Below, in pieces: positions 16,880-25,207 of a DNA stretch of 64,000 nucleotides. Origin of the DNA: Actinomycetospora callitridis. GTDB lineage: Bacteria > Actinomycetota > Actinomycetes > Mycobacteriales > Pseudonocardiaceae. The stretch lies in contig NZ_JAQZAK010000009.1 in NCBI RefSeq assembly GCF_028737265.1, forward strand, positions 124,001 to 188,000, read 5' to 3'. Position 1 is the stretch's first letter, and each line of letters begins with the position of its first letter. Under the pieces are notes generated by a model, which did no database searches, was not told the origin of the DNA, and was given only the letters and a program-made list of their open reading frames with translations. A program made the position numbers and the translations under genes.

Positions 16880-17479
16880 ATGACCGCGTCGCACGGGTCC
16901 CCGCGCCGCCTGGTCGGGCTACGGCCGACCGGGCCGGGACGTGACGGCCCCGACGGCTCGGACGGCTCGGACGGCTCCGACGCCGAGGCCCGCACGGAGA
17001 CGATGCGGGCGACACCGGGCCCGCCACCGCAGGAGGCGCCCCAGCGGACCCCCGCCCCCCGCCGGCCCAGCACCCGGGCCCGCGAGGAGGAGGACGTCGA
17101 GCCGCCGGCGCAGCGCAACGGCATGGGTACGCCGGCGCTGGTGCTCGGCCTGCTCGCCGCGGCGACGTGCTGGACCGGCTGGGCCGGGGTCGTGCTCGGC
17201 CTGCCCGCGGTGGTGGCCGGGTTCCTCGGCGCCCGCCGCGCGTTCCGGAACCTCGCCACGGACGGCGCCTCGTCGCTCGGTGGGCTCGTCGCCGGGCTGG
17301 TCGGGCTGGTCGTGGGAGCCGTCATCGTGTGGCCGACGCTGTTCGGCACCGGGGGCTTCGGCGACGGCCTGACCCTCGACCAGTGCATGGCCCAGTCGAC
17401 GACGGCCCGCGAGATGCACATGTGCAAGTCACAGCACCTCGCCGAGTTCAACGAGCGCTACCCGAACGCCGCCGAGTAG
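16880..17479 (+). CDS. DUF4190-like membrane protein, paralogue 1
   Basis: 199 residues. N-terminal ~80 residues are low-complexity, Gly/Asp/Pro/Arg-rich and probably disordered. Two hydrophobic segments follow (about 85-115 and 132-152) with the DUF4190-like pattern LGLLAAATCW and GARRAF. The short C-terminal part carries a two-cysteine motif: LTLDQCMAQ, then MHMCKSQHLAEFNERY. The next gene has the same segments and the same tail. Function unknown; it lies between pdxS and pdxT, where mycobacteria have a thioesterase. Confidence 0.78.
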   Translation: MTASHGSPRRLVGLRPTGPGRDGPDGSDGSDGSDAEARTETMRATPGPPPQEAPQRTPAPRRPSTRAREEEDVEPPAQRNGMGTPALVLGLLAAATCWTGWAGVVLGLPAVVAGFLGARRAFRNLATDGASSLGGLVAGLVGLVVGAVIVWPTLFGTGGFGDGLTLDQCMAQSTTAREMHMCKSQHLAEFNERYPNAAE

Positions 17480-17501
17480 GGGGCGATGGCACGATCGCGC
17501 C

Positions 17502-17927
17502 ATGACGTCCGCTCCGCCGCCCGCGCGCGAGGATCGCGACCAGCGTGAACGCGACGGCGGTCTCGGCACCGCCGCGCTCGCCCTCGGGCTGCTCGCCGTC
17601 GGCACCTGCTGGCTCGGCTGGCCGGGCCTCGTCCTGGGGCTGCTCGGGGTGGTCGTGGGGTTCATCGGGTCCCGTCGCGCGTTCCACGACCGGCACCGCA
17701 GCGGCGCGATGTCGCTCAGCGGCTTCGTGCTCGCCCTGGTCGGTCTGGTCGTCGGCGCGTGGCTCGTCGTGCCGGGGCTGCTCGGCATCGGCACCTTCGG
17801 CGAGGGCCTGACCCTCGACGAGTGCATGGCCCAGGCCCAGGGGCAGCAGGAGGAGCGCATGTGCGCCTCCCAGCACCTCGACGAGTACCGCGCCCGCTAC
17901 GGCGATCCCGGCGGCACGGGCGGGTAG
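17502..17927 (+). CDS. DUF4190-like membrane protein, paralogue 2
   Basis: 141 residues, a shorter tandem copy of the preceding gene without the long disordered N-terminus. Matching pieces: LALGLLAVGTCWLGWPGLVLG, GSRRAFHDR, and the tail LTLDECMAQ ... RMCASQHLDEYRARYG. Two hydrophobic hairpin segments. The tail is probably exported and its two conserved cysteines could form a disulfide (inference). ATG 17502 begins 23 bp after the first copy stops. Confidence 0.8.
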   Translation: MTSAPPPAREDRDQRERDGGLGTAALALGLLAVGTCWLGWPGLVLGLLGVVVGFIGSRRAFHDRHRSGAMSLSGFVLALVGLVVGAWLVVPGLLGIGTFGEGLTLDECMAQAQGQQEERMCASQHLDEYRARYGDPGGTGG

Positions 17928-17938
17928 TCCGGCGCTCC

Positions 17939-17944
17939 TAGACT
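17939..17944 (+). promoter_or_regulatory. -10 element of a probable leaderless pdxT promoter
   Basis: TAGACT ends six bases before the pdxT GTG, the spacing expected when transcription starts at the start codon. The only purine-rich stretch (ggag) is two bases from the GTG, too close for a normal ribosome site. Confidence 0.38.
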
Positions 17945-17950
17945 GGAGCC

Positions 17951-18571
17951 GTGAGCGCACCCGTCGGCGTCCTGGCCCTCCAGGGCAACGTCCCCGAGCA
18001 CCTCGACGCGCTGCGCGCCTGCGGCGCCGAGGCCGTCCCGGTCCGCCGGCCCTCCGAGCTCGCGGAGGTCGCCGGGCTGGTGCTCCCCGGCGGCGAGTCG
18101 ACGACGCTGTCGAAGCTCCTCGAGGCCGTCGAGCTGCTCGAGCCGCTGCGGGAGCGCCTGCGCGCCGGGATGCCGGCGTTCGGCTCCTGCGCGGGCATGA
18201 TCCTGCTCGCGCGCGAGGCCATCGACGCCCGGCCCGACCAGCACCAGCTCGGCGCCCTCGACATCACCGTGCGCCGCAACGCGTTCGGCCGGCAGGTGGC
18301 GTCGTTCGAGTCCGACCTGACGGTCACCGGGGTCGCGGGCGGCCCCGTGCGCGCGGTGTTCATCCGCGCCCCGTGGGTGGAGACGACCGGCCGCGGTGTC
18401 GAGGTGCTGGCGCGGGTGCCGGGCAGCGTCGCGGGCCCGGCGGCGGGCAAGGTCGTCGCGGTGCGCCAGGGCCCGGTGATGGCGACGGCGTTCCACCCCG
18501 AGCAGACCGGCGACGCCCGCCTGCACGACCTCTTCCTGCGCCGGGTCCGCGACAGCGTCGCGACGGGCTAG
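17951..18571 (+). CDS. pdxT: pyridoxal 5'-phosphate synthase, glutaminase subunit
   Basis: 206-residue class I glutamine amidotransferase that supplies ammonia to PdxS. N-terminal VGVLALQGNVPEHL and the oxyanion loop LPGGESTTLSKLL are typical. The triad is C80 in FGSCAGM with H182 and E184 in FHPEQTGD. GTG start at 17951. The stop shares CTAG with the convergent gene. Separated from pdxS by two small membrane-protein genes, so it may use its own promoter. Confidence 0.96.
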   Translation: MSAPVGVLALQGNVPEHLDALRACGAEAVPVRRPSELAEVAGLVLPGGESTTLSKLLEAVELLEPLRERLRAGMPAFGSCAGMILLAREAIDARPDQHQLGALDITVRRNAFGRQVASFESDLTVTGVAGGPVRAVFIRAPWVETTGRGVEVLARVPGSVAGPAAGKVVAVRQGPVMATAFHPEQTGDARLHDLFLRRVRDSVATG

Positions 18572-18960
18572 CAGTCGCGCAGCTCGGGGCTCTGGTTGAG
18601 GAGCTGGCCGCGGGGCGAGACGAACTCCTGCCAGACGGCCCCGCCCACGGCGCCCGGACGGAACGCGGCGACGCGGTGGCAGTTCTGGAACGCGAGCTTC
18701 ACGTCGAAGTGGCGCTCGAGGCCGCCGCGGATGGCGTCGGAGGCCAGCGCCCGCAGCAGCTGGCCACGCTCGGCCTCGCTCGGCGGCGGGATCTCGTGGT
18801 CGGCGAGCTCGCCGTCGGAGAGCTCGAGGTCGGCGACCACCGAGGAGATCACCGTCCACGCGTAGGGCAGCGAGGTCCGCACGCAGTCGACGAACTCGGC
18901 GTCGGTCACCTGCCCGCGGGCGGCGGTGTCGAGCAGCTCGGGCGAGACGTCCAGGGACAC
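18568..18960 (-). CDS. SCO5389-family conserved protein
   Basis: 130 residues of a conserved actinobacterial family (SCO5389 type) of unknown function. I recognise it from the opening SLDVSPELLDTA, the FVDCVRTSLPYAW block, LLRALASDAIRGGLERHF, AFQNCHRVA and the ending LLNQSPELRDC. Soluble, no signal or membrane helix. GTG at 18960 has an ideal ribosome site ggagg. It is downstream of, and co-directional with, the CooC-like ATPase (83-bp gap) and convergent with pdxT. Confidence 0.85.
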   Translation of the reverse strand: MSLDVSPELLDTAARGQVTDAEFVDCVRTSLPYAWTVISSVVADLELSDGELADHEIPPPSEAERGQLLRALASDAIRGGLERHFDVKLAFQNCHRVAAFRPGAVGGAVWQEFVSPRGQLLNQSPELRDC

Positions 18961-19043
18961 GGGGAACCTCCGATATCGGGCGGGTGCGTCCTCCGAGCGA
19001 AGATCAGGGCCCGGGGCGGCGGCAATCGGCCGTCAGGAGGTGC

Positions 19044-19994
19044 TCAGAGCGTGACGACGGCCGGGCCCGGGACGAAGTCCGGATCGATCTGCTCGGCGAG
19101 GGCGGAGCCGGCCCAGGCGTCAGCGTTCCGCCGGTGCATCGCCACTGCGTCGGCCTGGTAGCGCTCCCAGTCCTTGCCGACGGCGTCGACGGCCGCGCGC
19201 AGGTCGTCGAGCACCGCGACGTGCCCGGCCTCCAGTCCGGCGATGTCCCGGGGCGCGCCGCGGTCGCCCGCGCGCACGTGGGCCGAGCGCCCGAGGACGC
19301 CGACGAGGTCGTCGCCGACCTCGGCCGCCAGGAACTCGGCGTCCGCCGCGTCCTCGATCTTGTTGCCGACGACGGCCAGCCGCACCCCGAACTCGCGGGC
19401 GTAGCCGGCGTACTGGCGGTACACGCCGACCGAGCGCCGGGTGGGCTCGCAGACGAGGAGCGTGAGGTCGAAGCGCGTGAACAGGCCGGAGGCGAAGGCG
19501 TCGGCGCCGGCGGTCATGTCGACGACGACGTACTCGTCGGGACCGTCGACGAGGTGGTTGAGCAGCAGTTCCACCGCGCCGGTCTTGGCGTGGAAGCAGG
19601 CGACGCCCAGGTCGGCGTCCTCGAACGCGCCCGCGAGACCCAGGCGCACGCCGGGCACGACCTCGCGCACCGCGGCGTCGTAGACCGGGTTGTCCTCGAC
19701 GACGCGCAGCAGGCGCGACCCGCGCCCGGGCGGCGTCGTCTTGATCATCTGGTCGGCCGACGGGATGCGCGGGTTGTCGCCGCGCAGCCACTCCTTGATC
19801 AGGCCCAGGTGGGTGGGGAGCGTCGGCAGCCCGGCGGCGTGGGCCTCGGTCGCGCCCAGCGCGACCGCCAGGTTCTGGTTGATGTCGGCGTCCAGGGCGA
19901 GCACGGGCGCGCCCGTGGCGGCTGCCCGCAGCGCGAACAGCGAGGCGCAGGTGGTCTTCCCGCTCCCACCCTTGCCGACGAACGCGACCTTCAC
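19044..19994 (-). CDS. CooC/MinD-like P-loop ATPase
   Basis: 316-residue ATPase of the SIMIBI class. Deviant Walker A KGGSGKTT lies at residues 8-15, Switch I is ALDADINQN, and Walker B is VVVDMTAGADAFASG. The CooC subgroup is known for metal-centre maturation and the MinD/ParA groups for positioning; this protein resembles the CooC side in length and motif spacing, but no metalloenzyme is adjacent. GTG start at 19994 with gagaggggt upstream. Divergent from an LLM oxidoreductase. Confidence 0.85.
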   Translation of the reverse strand: MKVAFVGKGGSGKTTCASLFALRAAATGAPVLALDADINQNLAVALGATEAHAAGLPTLPTHLGLIKEWLRGDNPRIPSADQMIKTTPPGRGSRLLRVVEDNPVYDAAVREVVPGVRLGLAGAFEDADLGVACFHAKTGAVELLLNHLVDGPDEYVVVDMTAGADAFASGLFTRFDLTLLVCEPTRRSVGVYRQYAGYAREFGVRLAVVGNKIEDAADAEFLAAEVGDDLVGVLGRSAHVRAGDRGAPRDIAGLEAGHVAVLDDLRAAVDAVGKDWERYQADAVAMHRRNADAWAGSALAEQIDPDFVPGPAVVTL

Positions 19995-20028
19995 CCGGGA
20001 CCCCTCTCGTGACGCTGCGCCGAACGAG

Positions 20029-20044
20029 TGACTACTCTAAGTCA
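20029..20044. promoter_or_regulatory. small inverted repeat in the ATPase/LLM divergent region
   Basis: TGACT-actcta-AGTCA, 5-bp arms with a 6-bp spacer, in the 95-bp gap between divergent genes. It could be an operator, but arms this short can arise by chance. Confidence 0.22.
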
Positions 20045-20089
20045 TGCAGGGGTCCGCATATCCGGGTGGTCACCGGGCAGGCTGTCCGC

Positions 20090-21067
20090 ATGCGTCTGGG
20101 GCTCTTCCTGGTGTCGCCGCAGTGGCCGGGACGCGCGCACGGCGAGGCGCTGGCCGAGACCGTGCGCCTGGCGCAGCTGGCCGACCGGCTCGGTCTCGAC
20201 GACGTCTGGCTCGCCGAGCACCACTTCGTCTCCTACGGCGTGTGTCCCTCGGCGGTGACCCTCGCCGGGCACCTGCTCGGCACCACGAGGCGGATCGGCG
20301 TGGGCACCGCGGTGAGCGTCCTGCCGGTGACCCACCCCGTCGCGCTGGCCGAGCAGGCCGCGATGCTCGACCAGCTGGCACCGGGGCGCTTCACCCTCGG
20401 GGTCGGGCGGGGCGGGCCGTGGCGCGAGCTGGTGGTGCAGGGCGGGGGCGTGGAGCGGTTCGCGGACGGCTTCGCCGAGGAGCTCGACGCCCTGCTCGGC
20501 GCCTGGCGCCGGCCCTCCGTGGCCGGGCCCGGGCCGGTCGTGCCGTTCCCGGAGGTCGCCGTGGTCCCGCGCCCGGCGACGCCCGGTGGCCCGCCGGTGC
20601 GCGTCGCGGCGACGAGCCACGCCACCGTCGACCTCGCGGCCGACCGCGGCCTGCCCCTGCTGCTCGGGATGCACGCCGACGACGCCGAGCGGGCCGCGAT
20701 GGTGCGGCGCTGGACAGCGCGGGCCGGGTGCGCCGGCGACCACGTGGCGGTCGGGATCGCGCACGTCGCCGGCACGCGGGCGGCCGCGGTCCGCGAGGTC
20801 CGGGCGGCCCTGCCGACCTGGCTCGGACCGGGGCTCGCGGGTCACGTGCGCGCCGACGGCGCCCCGCGCACGCTGCGCGACCCGGTCGCCTACACCGATC
20901 TGCTGTGCCGCCTGCACCCCGTGGGCTCGGTCGACGACGTCGCCGAGCGCCTCGCGGAGACCGCCGCCGCGACGGGCGCGGCGCGCCTCGCCCTCATGGT
21001 GCAGACCACCGACGACCCCGCCCGCACCACCGCGACCGTCGAGGCCCTCGCCGCCCTCCGTGAGTGA
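20090..21067 (+). CDS. LLM-class flavin/F420-dependent oxidoreductase
   Basis: 325-residue luciferase-like monooxygenase-fold TIM barrel. The start RLGLFLVSPQWPG, DRLGLDDVWLAEHHF, and LPVTHPVALAEQAAMLDQLAPGRFTLGVGRG follow the family. The cofactor is either FMN or F420; sequence does not decide. ATG 20090 is chosen because strand beta-1 starts immediately there; an in-frame GTG at 20066 is possible. The stop codon lies inside the strong hairpin that follows. Confidence 0.87.
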   Translation: MRLGLFLVSPQWPGRAHGEALAETVRLAQLADRLGLDDVWLAEHHFVSYGVCPSAVTLAGHLLGTTRRIGVGTAVSVLPVTHPVALAEQAAMLDQLAPGRFTLGVGRGGPWRELVVQGGGVERFADGFAEELDALLGAWRRPSVAGPGPVVPFPEVAVVPRPATPGGPPVRVAATSHATVDLAADRGLPLLLGMHADDAERAAMVRRWTARAGCAGDHVAVGIAHVAGTRAAAVREVRAALPTWLGPGLAGHVRADGAPRTLRDPVAYTDLLCRLHPVGSVDDVAERLAETAAATGAARLALMVQTTDDPARTTATVEALAALRE

Positions 21068-21098
21068 AGTTCCCGGCTATGGCCGGGAACTTCACTCA
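21061..21098 (+). terminator. perfect 17-bp hairpin over the LLM stop codon
   Basis: The left arm tgagtgaagttcccggc (21061-21077) and its exact complement (21082-21098) enclose a 4-nt loop tatg. The arm includes the LLM stop codon. It is a very stable terminator or a dispersed palindromic element; a genome-wide search for the arm would tell. Confidence 0.65.
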
Positions 21099-21147
21099 CG
21101 TGGGAGGCGGTAGCAGCGCTGGATATCGCCGAGCGACCCAGCGGCGA

Positions 21148-21153
21148 TAGGCT
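21148..21153 (+). promoter_or_regulatory. -10 element of a probable leaderless promoter
   Basis: TAGGCT ends six bases before the ATG of the SRPBCC gene. No ribosome site is present between them. Confidence 0.3.
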
Positions 21154-21159
21154 CCCGCG

Positions 21160-21669
21160 ATGCGCTACGCCGAGGGCCCCACCGTCGAGGCCACCGTCCA
21201 CGTCGCCGCGCCGCCCGCGCAGGTCTGGCCGCTCGTCCGGGACATCCAGTTCGTCGCCGACACCTCCGAGGAGCTGCAGGAGGCGCACTGGCTGCCCGCA
21301 CCCGAGGGACCGGCCGAGGGCGAGGCGCCCGCGGTCGGCCACCGCTTCCGGGGCCGCAACTCCCACCCGCAGGGTGGGGAGTGGGAGACGGTCTCGACCG
21401 TCGTGGAGTGCGACGAGGAGCGCCGCTTCTCCTGGGCCGTGATGGACACCGAGAACCCCACCGCGACGTGGCTCTTCACCCTCACGCCGGTCGAGGGCGG
21501 CACCGAACTGCGGCAGTGGGTGCGGATGGGCCCCGGCCCGTCGAACCTCAACAAGGTCATCGAGAAGATGCCCGACAAGGAGGAGCGCATCGTCGCCCAC
21601 CGCTGTCGGGAGTGGCAGCAGAGCATCGAGCGCACCCTGGCCGGGATCAAGGAACGCGCGGAGTCCTGA
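21160..21669 (+). CDS. SRPBCC (START-like) protein
   Basis: 169 residues with the polyketide-cyclase/START-like helix-grip fold: TVEATVHVAAPPAQVWPLV at the N-terminus, the central GGEWETVSTVVECDEERRFSW, and a long C-terminal helix. This family binds small hydrophobic ligands or acts as cyclase/dehydratase. Its stop is one base before the GTG of the next LLM gene, so the two are probably one operon. Ligand unknown. Confidence 0.85.
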   Translation: MRYAEGPTVEATVHVAAPPAQVWPLVRDIQFVADTSEELQEAHWLPAPEGPAEGEAPAVGHRFRGRNSHPQGGEWETVSTVVECDEERRFSWAVMDTENPTATWLFTLTPVEGGTELRQWVRMGPGPSNLNKVIEKMPDKEERIVAHRCREWQQSIERTLAGIKERAES

Positions 21670-21670
21670 G

Positions 21671-22714
21671 GTGCGCACCGCCACCACGATCGAGGCCTCC
21701 GGCGCGCCCTGGGGCGAGACGGTCGACTTCGTCGTCGAGGCCGAGCGGCTCGGTCTCGACGTGTGCTGGGTGGCCGAGGCCTGGGGCTCCGACGCCCCGT
21801 CGCCGCTCGGCTACCTCGCGGCCCGGACCGACCGGATGCTGCTCGGGACGGGTGTCGTCCAGGTCGGCACGCGCTCGCCGGCCCTGATCGCCCAGACCGC
21901 GCTGACGCTGCAGGAGATGTCTCAGGGGCGCTTCCTGCTGGGGCTGGGCAGCTCGGGTCCGCAGGTCCTCGAGGGTCTGCACGGGGTGCCGTTCGCGCAC
22001 CCGCTGGGACGGATGCGCGAGACCGTCGAGGTCGTCCGCCGCGTCATGGCGGGGGAGAAGGTGACCCACGACGGGCGTCACGTGCGGCTCCCGCTGCCCG
22101 GGGGCGAGGCGCGCCCGATGCGGGTGTCGGTGACCTCGGACCACCGCGTCCCGATCTACCTCGCGACGCTCTCGCCGAAGATGCTGCGGCTCACCGGCGA
22201 GGTCGCGGACGGATGGCTGGGCACGAGCTTCGTCCCCGAGGGGGCGTCGACGTCGCTCGAGCCGCTGGCCGAGGGGGCCGCCGCGAGCGGGCGCACGCTC
22301 GCCGACCTCGACCTCTGCCAGGGCGCGGAGGTCGCCTTCACCGACGACCCCGGCCGGATCGACGCGATGCTCGACGAGCGCCGGGCGGGCCTCGCCTTCA
22401 GCCTCGGCGGCATGGGCTCGGCGAGCCGGAACTTCTACCGCGACGCCTATGCCCGCCAGGGCTACGGAGAGGTCGCGGCCGAGGTGCACGCGCTGTGGCA
22501 GGCGGGACGCCGGGACGACGCGGCGCAGGCGGTGCCGCGGGCGATGGTCGCGGCGACGACGCTGATCGGGACGCCGGACGTGGTGCGCGAGCGGCTGGCC
22601 ACGTGGCGCGATGCCGGGGTCACCACGGTCCGGCTCTACCCGGCCGGGGGCACGCTCGCGGAGCGGCTCGACACGCTGGCGCGGGCGATCGAGCTGGTGG
22701 AGGAGGTCGGATGA
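21671..22714 (+). CDS. F420-type LLM oxidoreductase
   Basis: 347-residue TIM-barrel LLM enzyme, more like the F420-dependent methylene-H4MPT reductase/glucose-6-phosphate dehydrogenase branch: AERLGLDVCWVAEAWGSDA, LLGTGVVQVGTRSP, ALTLQEMSQGRFLLGLGSSG and the late VADGWLGTSF. GTG 21671 directly follows the SRPBCC stop, and its own stop overlaps the HxlR regulator (ATGA). The three genes form a small operon, probably for modification of a hydrophobic compound (inference). Confidence 0.88.
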   Translation: MRTATTIEASGAPWGETVDFVVEAERLGLDVCWVAEAWGSDAPSPLGYLAARTDRMLLGTGVVQVGTRSPALIAQTALTLQEMSQGRFLLGLGSSGPQVLEGLHGVPFAHPLGRMRETVEVVRRVMAGEKVTHDGRHVRLPLPGGEARPMRVSVTSDHRVPIYLATLSPKMLRLTGEVADGWLGTSFVPEGASTSLEPLAEGAAASGRTLADLDLCQGAEVAFTDDPGRIDAMLDERRAGLAFSLGGMGSASRNFYRDAYARQGYGEVAAEVHALWQAGRRDDAAQAVPRAMVAATTLIGTPDVVRERLATWRDAGVTTVRLYPAGGTLAERLDTLARAIELVEEVG

Positions 22715-23217
22715 CCGAGCCGGCAGGAACGACGCTTCCCTGGCGGGAGCTCGACAGCGGCACGTGCTCCATCGCACGCACCATGGCGGTGCTCGGCGAG
22801 CCGTGGACGATGCTCGTCGTCCGCGACCTCCTGCACGGGGTGCGCCGCTTCGACGAGCTGGTCGGGCACCTCGGCATCGCGCGCACGGTGCTCGCCCGGC
22901 GTCTGGCGGTGCTGGTCGACGCGGGGCTGGTGGAGACCTCGGAGTACCGCGAGCCGGGCCGTCGGGCGCGGCGGGAGTACCGGCTCACCCGGGCCGGACA
23001 CGACCTGCGCCCGGTGCTGCTCGCGCTGATGGCCTGGGGTGACGCCCACCTCGACGACGGCGCGGGGCCGCCGGTGGTCGTGCGTCACGACGGCTGCGGG
23101 GCGCCGGTGCACGTCGTCGAGGAGTGCGCCGGGGGCCACCGCCTCGCCGCGTCGGACCGGGTGCGCAGCACCCCGGGCCCCGGGGCCCGTCCCGCCCCCG
23201 GCGGGACGGACCCCTGA
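22711..23217 (+). CDS. HxlR-family transcriptional regulator
   Basis: 168 residues. Winged-helix HxlR domain at 13-105: the conserved cysteine in SGTCSIARTMAVLGEPWTM, DLLHGVRRFDELVGHLGIAR, VLARRLAVLVDAGLVE and EYRLTRAGHDLRPVL. The Cys near residue 17 is the redox or ligand-sensing residue in some members. A C-terminal extension of ~60 residues has a Cys-x-Ala/CAGGH segment. The ribosome site ggaggaggt precedes ATG 22711. It overlaps the LLM gene and probably controls this operon. Confidence 0.9.
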   Translation: MTEPAGTTLPWRELDSGTCSIARTMAVLGEPWTMLVVRDLLHGVRRFDELVGHLGIARTVLARRLAVLVDAGLVETSEYREPGRRARREYRLTRAGHDLRPVLLALMAWGDAHLDDGAGPPVVVRHDGCGAPVHVVEECAGGHRLAASDRVRSTPGPGARPAPGGTDP

Positions 23218-23224
23218 CGCGTGC

Positions 23225-23698
23225 TCAGCTCGCCGCGTCGGCCACCTTGTCGATGGTCTGCGTCATCTGCTCCTCGGTGACCATCGGGAAGAAGCCGCGG
23301 AACGACTCGTCCCGGACAGCGCTCCAGTCGTAGACCTGCGTGACCTCGGTGCCGTTGCCCGAGGGCTCGAGCTTCCAGGTCCAGACGTGGCCCTTGGCCG
23401 TCACGTCGCCGAGCTTGTCGGTGTAGCCGTCGAGCGGGTGCAGCTGCGGCGCCCAGGCGATCTCGCGGTTCTCCTCGTAGGAGGTCACCGTGTTCAGCAT
23501 CTGGTAGTCGCCCAGCGCGTCGTTGTACATGTTCATGACGAACTGGTCGCCGACGTCGCTGACCTCGCCGCGGCCGTCGACGCCCTTGAGCATGCCGGCG
23601 CCGTCGAACTCGTGGTGGCGGGCCGGCGTGGCCAGCAGCGAGAAGAGCTGCTCGGGCTTGGCGTCCACGGTCCTGGTCACGGTGATCTGATCGCTCAT
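23225..23698 (-). CDS. SRPBCC (START-like) protein
   Basis: 157-residue helix-grip protein: TVTRTVDAKPEQLFSLLATP, GRGEVSDVGDQFVMNMYND, GHVWTWKLEPSGNGTEVTQVYD, and a C-terminal helix. Similar to stress- or polyketide-cyclase-like SRPBCC proteins. Its 3' end converges with the HxlR regulator with only 7 bp between stops. Shares its fold, but little sequence, with the SRPBCC protein 1.5 kb upstream. Ligand unknown. Confidence 0.85.
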   Translation of the reverse strand: MSDQITVTRTVDAKPEQLFSLLATPARHHEFDGAGMLKGVDGRGEVSDVGDQFVMNMYNDALGDYQMLNTVTSYEENREIAWAPQLHPLDGYTDKLGDVTAKGHVWTWKLEPSGNGTEVTQVYDWSAVRDESFRGFFPMVTEEQMTQTIDKVADAAS

Positions 23699-23751
23699 GG
23701 GAGTGTCGTGCCCCACACAGACGCCCGGCAAACGGTTGGGCACGACCGGCC

Positions 23752-25146
23752 TCAGCGACCGGGCGGTGCCAGGCGGTAGACCGCGCCCGCCTCGTCGTCG
23801 GTGACGTAGACGGCGCCGTCGGGGCCGGGGACCGCCGCGACCGGCCGCCCCCACCGCGACCCGTCGGGCGCCTGGAAGCCGCCGACGAGGGTGCGCTGCC
23901 CGCCGAGGTCGCCGCTGCGCCACGGGTAGAACGACACCTCGGGCGCGCGGGGCGACTGCCGGTTCCACGAGCCGTGCACCCCGACCAGCGCGCCCTGCCC
24001 GTAGGGCGCGGGCAGCGTCGTGCCGAAGGCCAGGCCGAGCGGGGCCGAGTGGGCGCCCATCGTCTGCTCGATCGGCGTGAGGGTCGCGCAGTCGAGCGCG
24101 CGGCCGTCGGGGTTGGTCTCGGCGTCGGCCACGAACGGCGGGTCGGACGGGTCGAGGGCGCTGTCCGGGACGCCGGGCGTCACGTCGGGGTCCGGGTTGC
24201 AGTACGGCCAGCCCAGGTCACGGCCCGGGGTGAGGCGGGCGAGCTCCTCCGGCGGGTGGTCATCGACGTAGTCGGGGATGACCCGACCGCGGGCGGACCC
24301 GTCGTCCTCGCCGTAGGGCCGGTCGTAGGGGAACGGGATGTTGTCGCGGTTGTTCACCGCGGTCCAGACCGCCCCGTCCGGGGCGACGGCGAGGCCCGTG
24401 CCGTTGCGGACGCCGCGGGCGAAGGGCTCGGGCGGGCCGCCGCCTGGCGGCACGCGCAGGATCGCCGCCCGCTGGGGGTCGGCCTCGCGGTCCTGGGGCG
24501 AGACGTTGCCCGTCGAGCCCACCGAGATGTAGACCGAGCCGTCCGGCCCGACGGCGACGCTCTTGAGCGCGTGCGCGTAGGCCCCGCCCAGCTCCGGGCT
24601 GCGCGCGTCGGGCAGGTCGTCGACGACGGTCGTCGGCGGGCCGAGGGCCGGGCCCTCGTAGGGGTACGAGCGCACGGCGTTGCTCTCGGCGACGTAGAGG
24701 GTGCTGCCGACGAAGGTCATCCCGTGCGGCTGGGTCAGCCCCGACACCAGCGTCGTGCTCGCCGGCCCGCCCGGTCCCGGGACGAGGCGGACGACCTCGC
24801 CGGCCCCGGGCCGCGAGACGAGCAGCGCGCCGTCGGGGGCGAACACGGCCATCCGTGCGGAGTCCACCCGCGCCCACACCGCGAGCGACCAGCCGTCCGG
24901 GATCAGGGCCTGGCGGGGGGCGTCGAACGGGGCCGCCGCATCACCCGGCGGCACGGTCACCGGCGAGGCCACGAGGCCCTGGGTCGCGGCGCCCGCCGGG
25001 GCGGGGCCCGGCCCGGCGGCCGGGACGGCGACGGCGTCCCCGTCACCGGGTGCCGGGGGAGCGGCGGCGCCCCCGCACGCGGCGGCGAGGGCCAGGAGCG
25101 CGACCGTGGCGCCCGCGACCAGGGATCGCGCGAGGCGTTGCGGCAT
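23752..25146 (-). CDS. PQQ-dependent sorbosone dehydrogenase-like lipoprotein
   Basis: 464 residues. A lipoprotein signal peptide ends in the lipobox LAAAC (C24), followed by an Ala/Pro/Gly-rich linker to about residue 75. Then comes a six-bladed propeller of the glucose/sorbosone dehydrogenase family: VSGLTQPHGMTF, LKSVAVGPDGSVYISVGSTGN, VRNGTGLAVAPDG, GALVGVHGSWNR, and AVYVTDDEAGAVYRLAP. Members oxidise sugars using PQQ outside the membrane; a PQQ supply is not evident here. ATG at 25146 is directly followed by the signal sequence. Confidence 0.88.
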   Translation of the reverse strand: MPQRLARSLVAGATVALLALAAACGGAAAPPAPGDGDAVAVPAAGPGPAPAGAATQGLVASPVTVPPGDAAAPFDAPRQALIPDGWSLAVWARVDSARMAVFAPDGALLVSRPGAGEVVRLVPGPGGPASTTLVSGLTQPHGMTFVGSTLYVAESNAVRSYPYEGPALGPPTTVVDDLPDARSPELGGAYAHALKSVAVGPDGSVYISVGSTGNVSPQDREADPQRAAILRVPPGGGPPEPFARGVRNGTGLAVAPDGAVWTAVNNRDNIPFPYDRPYGEDDGSARGRVIPDYVDDHPPEELARLTPGRDLGWPYCNPDPDVTPGVPDSALDPSDPPFVADAETNPDGRALDCATLTPIEQTMGAHSAPLGLAFGTTLPAPYGQGALVGVHGSWNRQSPRAPEVSFYPWRSGDLGGQRTLVGGFQAPDGSRWGRPVAAVPGPDGAVYVTDDEAGAVYRLAPPGR

Positions 25147-25207
25147 GCGGCCGAGCCCATCACACGCCGACGTCCCCCGCGCGCCAGGGTGGCGGGCCGC
25201 CAGGGGG

